DNA of 20,854 nucleotides from Flavobacteriales bacterium UBA6049 (GTDB taxonomy: Bacteria; Bacteroidota; Bacteroidia; Flavobacteriales_G; Salibacteraceae). Positions 16,163-20,854 of this stretch are shown in pieces. Within the stretch, counting starts at the first letter, position 1. Each line of letters starts with the position of its first letter. Below the pieces are notes generated by a model, which worked only from the letters and a program-made list of their open reading frames with translations, made no database searches and was not told where the DNA came from. The position numbers were made by a program, and so were the translations under genes. Location: contig DIYR01000170.1 of assembly GCA_002429085.1 (NCBI GenBank), forward strand, positions 1-20,854, read 5' to 3'.

Positions 16163-16728
16163 AACAAATACCCAATTTTAAGTGCGAGAAGTACGAATGA
16201 GAGTCGATCTGTATAGTTTTCTCCAGCAGATTCATACTCTATACTGCCATATTGTTGCCTGTAACTTACATTGAATAACATAGTTCCAGCTTTTTCAAGT
16301 GGAAGTTTATACCCGATTCCTGGACTAAACATGATACCACCAGTGTAGGTGTAACTATTGTATCTAGCAAAATCATCATTCCACATAAGGGTATAGCCCA
16401 ATTGGCCAGTAAAGTAGGCAGAGCGTTTATTTTTCTTTGTGAACGCTTTTAGGTCGACAAAAATGGGTAACCATTGGTCGTTATCTAAACGTTCATATCC
16501 AACACCTAAACCAGCATATACGCGCTCGTGGAATTCAAAATCTGCAATGGCATGTAAACCAATTCCATTTTTAAAAACAAAGTTTTCTGAGTTGATCAAT
16601 CCTCCAATGGCGTAATTAACCTCTAAGGACGGATGAAACTCAATTGGCTCTTTTTTTTCATCTTGAGCCAACGTGTTGAATACTAGGAGGGTGATGAGTG
16701 AAATGGTATTGAATAGTTTGATCCACAT
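16159..16728 (-). CDS. Outer-membrane beta-barrel protein
   Basis: Exported protein of about 189 residues: signal peptide MWIKLFNTISLITLLVFNTLAQ, then barrel-like strands (LEVNYAIGGL, YAGLGVGYERL, AYFTGQLGYTL, MLFNVSYRQQYG) and a C-terminal phenylalanine (LALKIGYLF), as in small porin-like or OmpA/opacity-type barrels. The frame is open up to 16809, but the ATG at 16728 is the better start: it opens a clean signal peptide, and a consensus promoter (TTTG-N22-TATCTTTG, minus strand 16779-16746) lies between the two candidates. It is co-transcribed and translationally coupled with the CotH gene, so the two proteins probably share a cell-surface role. Confidence 0.75.
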   Translation of the reverse strand: MWIKLFNTISLITLLVFNTLAQDEKKEPIEFHPSLEVNYAIGGLINSENFVFKNGIGLHAIADFEFHERVYAGLGVGYERLDNDQWLPIFVDLKAFTKKNKRSAYFTGQLGYTLMWNDDFARYNSYTYTGGIMFSPGIGYKLPLEKAGTMLFNVSYRQQYGSIEYESAGENYTDRLSFVLLALKIGYLF

Positions 16729-16745
16729 AGCTGGATATTTAAAGA

Positions 16746-16779
16746 CAAAGATAGACGAGTAGAGTCTTCCTCTTTCAAA
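16746..16779 (-). promoter_or_regulatory. Promoter of the barrel-CotH operon
   Basis: On the minus strand TTTG (16779-16776), a 22-bp spacer and TATCTTTG (16753-16746), an exact match to TAnnTTTG, predict a start near 16739, about 10 bp before the ATG at 16728. Confidence 0.6.
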
Positions 16780-16783
16780 GATG

Positions 16784-16791
16784 TACATTTG
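16784..16791 (+). promoter_or_regulatory. Candidate -7 element of the cyclase gene
   Basis: TACATTTG matches TAnnTTTG exactly, 37 bp before the ATG at 16829. No clear -33 TTTG is seen at the right distance. Confidence 0.4.
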
Positions 16792-16828
16792 TCTGCTTAC
16801 CACAAGCAACTACAATTAGCATTAAACT

Positions 16829-17935
16829 ATGATGAAGTTGATAAATTCTTTCTGGAATAGACTTGTTTCGGAGAGAGTTAAGTTCTATATATCTTGGCGA
16901 TTGGCCTTAGGTAGTACCCTGATTTTTTGGGGGTTAACATGGGGGTTTACTGCTACATTTGAGATGGGTTACGATGAAGAACTACCACTTAACTTTAATC
17001 AGCTAATCGCCTTTTTCATAAGTTCTTTCAGTGGGTTAATTTTTGCCACGTTTTTGGAAATATTGGTATTTAAACGAATTTTCAGAAAGTGGGCATTCGG
17101 ATGGGCTTTATTGCTAAAAACCATTTTATCATCTATTATCGTTATCGGACTCATTATTGGTGGAGCATACTTTTATCAATTAGTTTTTGGAACATTTCCA
17201 GTTGTTGGCAAAATCAGGATGAATCCGAATGAGCTGTTTTCAATACCTATTTTCTGGGGTATAGCCATTTACTGGGGCTCTATTATTGATTTGAACTTTT
17301 TCTTTTTAAGCGTACATACACTCACTGGTAATACACTGTTTGCTCAATATGCAAGAGGTCGATTTTACAAGCCTGTAAGTGAAGGAAGGGTATTCTTATT
17401 TATAGATATGGATGGTTCAGTAAAAACTGCTGAACGATTAGGAAACGACCAATATTTCAGGTTGTTGAACGAAGTGTACTTTGATTTTAGCGCACCGATA
17501 GAGCAATATGGAGCGGAGATTTACCAATTTGTTGGTGATGAAATTGTAATGAGTTGGGATTTAAAAAGTGGAGTTGAGCGAAACAGGTGTATTCGGTTAT
17601 TTTTTGAAATGCAACGCGTGCTAGAAGCAAATAAAGAAAAGTACATGAATAAGTATGGTGCAGCGCCTTCTTTCAAAGGAGCACTTCATTTGGGTGACGT
17701 TGTTTCAGGAGAAGTTGGCTTTGTGCGTACAGGAATTATTTACAGTGGTGAAGTAATTAATACTACGGCCAGATTAGAACGCTTAGCAGGGTCTATTAAG
17801 CGTAAACTATTGATTTCGGATGATCTGTTTAACGAGCTGAATACAGAAGAACTTCACTATGAGAACCTTGGGAGAATTACGCTTAAAGGAATTGTAGAAA
17901 AACATACAGTTTATGCTGTAGAAGGTTTCCGTTAA
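16829..17935 (+). CDS. Membrane-bound class III adenylate/guanylate cyclase
   Basis: Probable nucleotide cyclase of 368 residues. The N-terminal half has about four transmembrane segments (near 25-42, 58-82, 92-118 and 137-162) and the C-terminal cytosolic domain (about 185-366) is a class III cyclase. Metal aspartates are D193 (FLFIDMDGS) and D237 (FVGDEIV). N311 and R315 in GEVINTTARLE match the transition-state pair, and GALHLGDVVSGEVG is typical. The lysine that usually selects adenine, four residues before the second aspartate, is Q233, so the base specificity cannot be read and could be ATP, GTP or another nucleotide. It stands alone in its transcription unit. An HD-PycTM protein and a Crp-like regulator lie 0.9-2.7 kb downstream. 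Its stop overlaps the next convergent stop by 3 bp. Confidence 0.87.
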   Translation: MMKLINSFWNRLVSERVKFYISWRLALGSTLIFWGLTWGFTATFEMGYDEELPLNFNQLIAFFISSFSGLIFATFLEILVFKRIFRKWAFGWALLLKTILSSIIVIGLIIGGAYFYQLVFGTFPVVGKIRMNPNELFSIPIFWGIAIYWGSIIDLNFFFLSVHTLTGNTLFAQYARGRFYKPVSEGRVFLFIDMDGSVKTAERLGNDQYFRLLNEVYFDFSAPIEQYGAEIYQFVGDEIVMSWDLKSGVERNRCIRLFFEMQRVLEANKEKYMNKYGAAPSFKGALHLGDVVSGEVGFVRTGIIYSGEVINTTARLERLAGSIKRKLLISDDLFNELNTEELHYENLGRITLKGIVEKHTVYAVEGFR

Positions 17936-18753
17936 GGAGCCCAACAGCGAATTCTAGCTTTTTTTCCGCGGCCTTCATTGGCAATTAAAAATGATGACTT
18001 ATCGTAGAGGATACCTTCTGGTTGGCGATGTTCTTCTCTGTCTAAATTAAATCCGTCAACTACTTGTCCTGATCTATTTACCACAGCAATTTGTTGACTT
18101 CTTCCAGATAGCACGTAATAATGTTGATCATCTTTTCCAATAGTAATTGCAGATGGAGCGAATGATGATCGTCCGTAAATCTTATGGAAATCTTTGGTAT
18201 CAATGGTGAAAATGGGTGTTTCGACTACTTTGTAAGTTGATAGTGAAAATCGATAAACGGCTTTGATTTTGTTTTTTAAACTTGGAGCATTGTCTTTTAC
18301 GGCAATTAACAATGAGTTAGACTCTGAATTGTAGCATAAACCTTCGCTATCACTGTTTTTCAAGAGCTTTATTTCATGAGCTTTAGAAAAGTACTCGCCT
18401 TTCTTTTGAACAATTTGATACAGAACACCATCAGAACGTAATACCCAAATTTCGCCTTTTGGTGTAGTGGCGATTCCCTCGTAATCACCATCTTCAGCAA
18501 AATTGGTAAGTTCCTCAACTTCTCCATTCTTAAAAAGGCGGTAAACAATTCCCTCTTCATCTTGAACAGCGAGTGCAGAACCATGCTTGTAGCTTGTAAT
18601 TCCAGAAATCTCACTTAACTTAGAAGGAAGTTTTACATCGCACCAGTGCTCACTTACAGGAGTTGAAGCGCAATTTACTATCAACAGAACAAGAGCTAAA
18701 AGGCTAACGAAATAAACTATATGTTTGGAAGGTGCGTTTATAAACTTATTCAT
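17932..18753 (-). CDS. SdiA-regulated-domain-like lipoprotein
   Basis: Probably an envelope lipoprotein of 273 residues built as a beta-propeller of the SdiA-regulated (YjiK-like) type. A hydrophobic leader (12-27) ends in LLIVNCAS with C28 as a likely lipidation site, though N at -1 is unusual for a lipobox. Propeller-like repeats include SEISGITSYKHG, DGDYEGIATTPKGEIWVL, NSDSEGLCYNSESNSLLIA and RQPEGILYDKSSFLIANEG; the repeated (S/Y/P)EGI or EGL pattern is characteristic. It converges on the cyclase, and its start is 32 bp from the divergent HD-PycTM gene. The biochemical role is unknown for most of the family. Confidence 0.78.
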   Translation of the reverse strand: MNKFINAPSKHIVYFVSLLALVLLIVNCASTPVSEHWCDVKLPSKLSEISGITSYKHGSALAVQDEEGIVYRLFKNGEVEELTNFAEDGDYEGIATTPKGEIWVLRSDGVLYQIVQKKGEYFSKAHEIKLLKNSDSEGLCYNSESNSLLIAVKDNAPSLKNKIKAVYRFSLSTYKVVETPIFTIDTKDFHKIYGRSSFAPSAITIGKDDQHYYVLSGRSQQIAVVNRSGQVVDGFNLDREEHRQPEGILYDKSSFLIANEGRGKKARIRCWAP

Positions 18754-18785
18754 CTAAATCTCAATTTTGCAACTTTGTACCTCAT

Positions 18786-20006
18786 ATGGCGGAAAGGAGT
18801 ATTACAGAAAAAGCTGAGGAATTCGTTTTAAGATACCTCAAAAATAACCTATCTGAAGCATTTACGTTCCACACTTTTGGGCATGCCTCTGATGTGGTTG
18901 CTGCGGCACGCGATATTGGAAAGGGGAGTGGTCTATCTGATGAGGAAATTGAGATTGTTGAGTTGGCAGCTTGGTTTCATGATGTAGGTTATGCTCAAGG
19001 AAAAGACAACCATGAAGAACATGGCTGGTTAGTTGCTCAGGAATTCTTGAATGAAGAAAACTACCCTGAAGACAAGCAAGAGTTGATTCGCCATTGTATC
19101 ATGGCAACGCGTTTAAATTATGATGCGAAGACGCTGCTAGAATGCATCATGGCTGATGCAGATTTATCTCATCTAGGGCAAGAAAATCATGCTACTAAAA
19201 GCGAATTATTGCGACAGGAGTTAAAGTCTGCGTGTGATATCAACTTCACAGATGTAGAATGGTTAGAACTTGATATTTCTTTCTTATTGAAGCATACATA
19301 CAATACAGTACATGCTCAGAAGAAATACCATAGCCAGAAAATTGAGAATTTATTGGCCATGCAAAAACGCTTGGTCAAGTTGCAAGAAAAGAAGGCTAAG
19401 AAAAAGGCGCAGAAAGAAAGCGAAAAGCTAAAGCGAGAAGTACTTGCACTTAAAAATGAGAAGTATCGAACTTCAGATCGAGGTGTGCAAACCATGTTTC
19501 GAGTTACTCTGCGTAATCATATTCAGTTGAGTGCCATTGCAGATAATAAGGCTAACATCATGTTGTCTATTAATGCCATTATTATCTCCATTATTGTGAG
19601 TGGGGTAGGCCCGAAGATTTTGACAAAGTATTGGCATTTGGCTATCCCTGTCTTTATGATGATTTTGACTAGCATCATCACAATACTGTTGGCAGTAAAA
19701 AGTACTCGTCCAAAGATTACAAGTGGTAAATTCACAGAAGAAGATATTACCCTCAAAAGAGCCAACCTGTTGTTCTTTGGAAACTTCCATAATATGGCTT
19801 TAGAAGATTTTGAGAGAGGCTTTCAGGCCATGATCAATGACAAAGACTTCTTATATGATTCACTTTCTAAAGATTTCTACTACTTAGGGCAGGTATTAGG
19901 TAAAAAGTATAGTTACTTGAGTAAATGCTACACCGTATTTGCAGGGGGATATGTGGTCTCTATCATTGCTTTGATTATTTCTGTTGCTATTAAGTATTAC
20001 GAGTAA
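18786..20006 (+). CDS. HD-domain phosphohydrolase fused to Pycsar effector transmembrane domain (PycTM)
   Basis: A 406-residue protein with two modules. Residues about 20-180 are an HD phosphohydrolase domain with the full metal set visible: H33 (TFGH), H65-D66 (AWFHDVGY), H103 and D124 or D126 (MADADLSHLG); this fold hydrolyses nucleotides or cyclic nucleotides. A lysine-rich coiled coil (about 183-225) leads to a PycTM/DUF5706-type domain (about 233-405) with the signature DNKANIMLSIN (253-263) and transmembrane helices at about 260-277, 284-304 and 383-402. Stand-alone PycTM proteins are membrane-damaging effectors activated by cCMP or cUMP in Pycsar defence. The HD fusion is also found scattered in Bacteroidota and may be housekeeping. 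A weak -7 element (CAACTTTG, 18770-18777) precedes it, and it shares an operon with the Crp/Fnr gene. Confidence 0.85.
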   Translation: MAERSITEKAEEFVLRYLKNNLSEAFTFHTFGHASDVVAAARDIGKGSGLSDEEIEIVELAAWFHDVGYAQGKDNHEEHGWLVAQEFLNEENYPEDKQELIRHCIMATRLNYDAKTLLECIMADADLSHLGQENHATKSELLRQELKSACDINFTDVEWLELDISFLLKHTYNTVHAQKKYHSQKIENLLAMQKRLVKLQEKKAKKKAQKESEKLKREVLALKNEKYRTSDRGVQTMFRVTLRNHIQLSAIADNKANIMLSINAIIISIIVSGVGPKILTKYWHLAIPVFMMILTSIITILLAVKSTRPKITSGKFTEEDITLKRANLLFFGNFHNMALEDFERGFQAMINDKDFLYDSLSKDFYYLGQVLGKKYSYLSKCYTVFAGGYVVSIIALIISVAIKYYE

Positions 20007-20017
20007 AAGTTACAAGG

Positions 20018-20590
20018 GTGTCTGTAAAGAGTTCGGATTTATTCGAAATGGAATTAACGCCTGAAGAGGCATGCATTGTAGATGAGTGTATTCCTGTAAA
20101 ATCGTTTAAAAAAGGAACAGTTTTACTAAGCGAAGGTAAGGTAGCGAATACTGCTTATTATGTGGTAAAAGGATTGGTAAGAGCCTATTTAGTAAAAGAT
20201 GATGGCGAAGAACGCACAACTCGTTTCATGATTGAAAATGAGCCATGTGTAAACCTAGATAGCTATGTGAACCAGACTCCATCAACATATTACTTAGAGT
20301 GCATGGAAGATTGCGAGTTGAGTGTTGTAACTCAAGAGAAAGAAAAGGAATTATCTGAGCGTTTCCCTCCATACCAAGAGTTGTGTAAAATGGACATTGA
20401 AAAGCAGTTCGGTAAAGCGCAGAATGAGTTGGCACAATACATCGTATCGAAACCCGAAGAACGTTATACTGAGTTGTTAGAAACTCGTCCAGAATTGATT
20501 CAACGAGTGCCGCAGTATCATTTGGCTAGCTTTTTAGGCATTACACCAGAATCATTAAGCAGAATGCGCAAGCGTTTAGCTAATAGGTAA
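20018..20590 (+). CDS. Crp/Fnr-family transcriptional regulator
   Basis: A 190-residue regulator with a cyclic-nucleotide-binding-like domain (about 15-115; SFKKGTVLLSEGKVANTAYYVVKG written here as the family's first strands in part, SFKKGTVLLSEG then YYVVKGLVRAY) and a C-terminal helix-turn-helix (about 164-189, HLASFLGITPESLSRMRKR). The usual phosphate-binding cassette with its GE...R(T/S) pattern is not visible; the region reads EPCVNLDSYVNQTPSTYY, so cAMP binding is doubtful, as in many Bacteroidota Crp-like proteins. The start used is GTG, 11 bp after the HD-PycTM stop; an ATG at 20048 is an alternative that would shorten it by ten residues. The tight spacing implies cotranscription with HD-PycTM. 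Confidence 0.85.
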   Translation: MSVKSSDLFEMELTPEEACIVDECIPVKSFKKGTVLLSEGKVANTAYYVVKGLVRAYLVKDDGEERTTRFMIENEPCVNLDSYVNQTPSTYYLECMEDCELSVVTQEKEKELSERFPPYQELCKMDIEKQFGKAQNELAQYIVSKPEERYTELLETRPELIQRVPQYHLASFLGITPESLSRMRKRLANR

Positions 20591-20594
20591 GGTT

Positions 20595-20801
20595 CTATAA
20601 CAAGTAGACAGCGATTAATATACTCATCCACATAAACAATCCAAAAAAGAAAGAGCTTATTTCATTTTCTTCTTTGTATACCGAGAAGCTCATTTTTCTA
20701 TCTGTAAATAGCCATAGCACAAAAGCACCAGGAACTAAAACCAAGTAGTATAAGATTAATTCTTTGATGAAGTAACCAATTATTTCTAGTATGAATTCCA
20801 C
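20595..20801 (-). CDS. Small two-helix membrane protein
   Basis: Hypothetical 68-residue protein with hydrophobic segments at about 4-31 and 48-68 separated by a charged loop (TDRKMSF, YKEENEI). It converges on the Crp/Fnr gene with a 4-bp gap. Small proteins of this kind are common in Bacteroidota but have no known role. The start is GTG, and it overlaps a possible plus-strand start at 20791, so the exact 5' end is uncertain. Confidence 0.55.
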   Translation of the reverse strand: MEFILEIIGYFIKELILYYLVLVPGAFVLWLFTDRKMSFSVYKEENEISSFFFGLFMWMSILIAVYLL

Positions 20802-20854
20802 GTTACAAGCACTATTTCAGTTTTACGTGCTTCTTCCCGAGAGTCACAAGCAGT
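20791..20854 (+). CDS. Possible partial CDS at the right edge
   Basis: From ATG 20791 the frame stays open to the end and reads MNSTLQALFQFYVLLPESHK, which looks like a plausible amphipathic protein start. Only 21 codons are visible, and the start overlaps the divergent small membrane ORF by 11 bp, so one of the two starts is probably wrong. Confidence 0.25.
   Translation, partial: MNSTLQALFQFYVLLPESHKQ

Noticed and set aside
16729..16809. N-terminal extension of the outer-membrane barrel gene
   Set aside because: It would put 27 residues before a clean signal peptide and would contain the consensus promoter within the coding sequence.
19473..19790. Minus-strand ORFs inside the HD-PycTM gene
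   Set aside because: They are shadows of the transmembrane-coding region, without supporting start signals or recognisable content.
16829..20006. A canonical Pycsar operon
   Set aside because: Known Pycsar cyclase and effector genes are adjacent and co-oriented in an operon, with a soluble cyclase. Here the cyclase is membrane-bound and separated by an opposite-strand gene.

Overview
The window looks like chromosomal DNA of a marine or aquatic Bacteroidota (Flavobacteriia/Cytophagia-like). The base composition is AT-rich. A TonB-dependent receptor carries an N-terminal carboxypeptidase-regulatory domain, and three secreted proteins end in type IX secretion (T9SS) sorting domains with the PNP...KGVY pattern. 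Several genes have promoter-like sequences resembling the Bacteroidota TTTG / TAnnTTTG consensus close to their starts. No mobile element, tRNA, rRNA or CRISPR array is visible.

Left part (1-10617): a phosphonatase-like HAD hydrolase, cut off by the left edge, converges on a DUF5690-type major-facilitator transporter across a bidirectional terminator. Divergent from the transporter is a three-gene operon: a 1013-residue TonB-dependent receptor, a secreted alkaline-phosphatase-superfamily phosphodiesterase, and a 1244-residue LamG/FN3 surface protein. A strong terminator closes the operon at 10617.

Middle part (10667-13223): on the minus strand, a NUDIX hydrolase and an XRE-cupin regulator are translationally coupled, followed by a DAO-family FAD oxidoreductase. 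The 96-bp gap before the oxidoreductase holds two copies of an inverted repeat, GTTTAC-N5-GTAAAC, placed over and upstream of its likely promoter. Taken together, 1-12618 reads as a possible pathway for an organophosphorus compound, perhaps an aminophosphonate ester: surface capture, extracellular or periplasmic ester cleavage, inner-membrane import, amine oxidation and C-P cleavage. This is inference from gene content. Between 13098 and 13223 on the plus strand lies a self-complementary segment ending in a textbook terminator with no gene in front of it, a candidate small RNA.

Right part (13256-20854): a DUF2490-like outer-membrane barrel protein converges on an outer-membrane barrel/CotH-kinase operon. 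After it come a membrane-bound class III nucleotide cyclase, an SdiA-regulated-like lipoprotein, an HD phosphohydrolase fused to a Pycsar-effector transmembrane domain (PycTM, formerly DUF5706), and a Crp/Fnr regulator in operon with the HD-PycTM gene. A cyclase, a domain known from cyclic-nucleotide-activated defence, a phosphohydrolase domain and a Crp-like protein within 4 kb form an intriguing candidate signalling neighbourhood, although the cyclase is not in the same operon as the effector-like gene. The window ends with a small membrane protein and a possible partial gene at the right edge.
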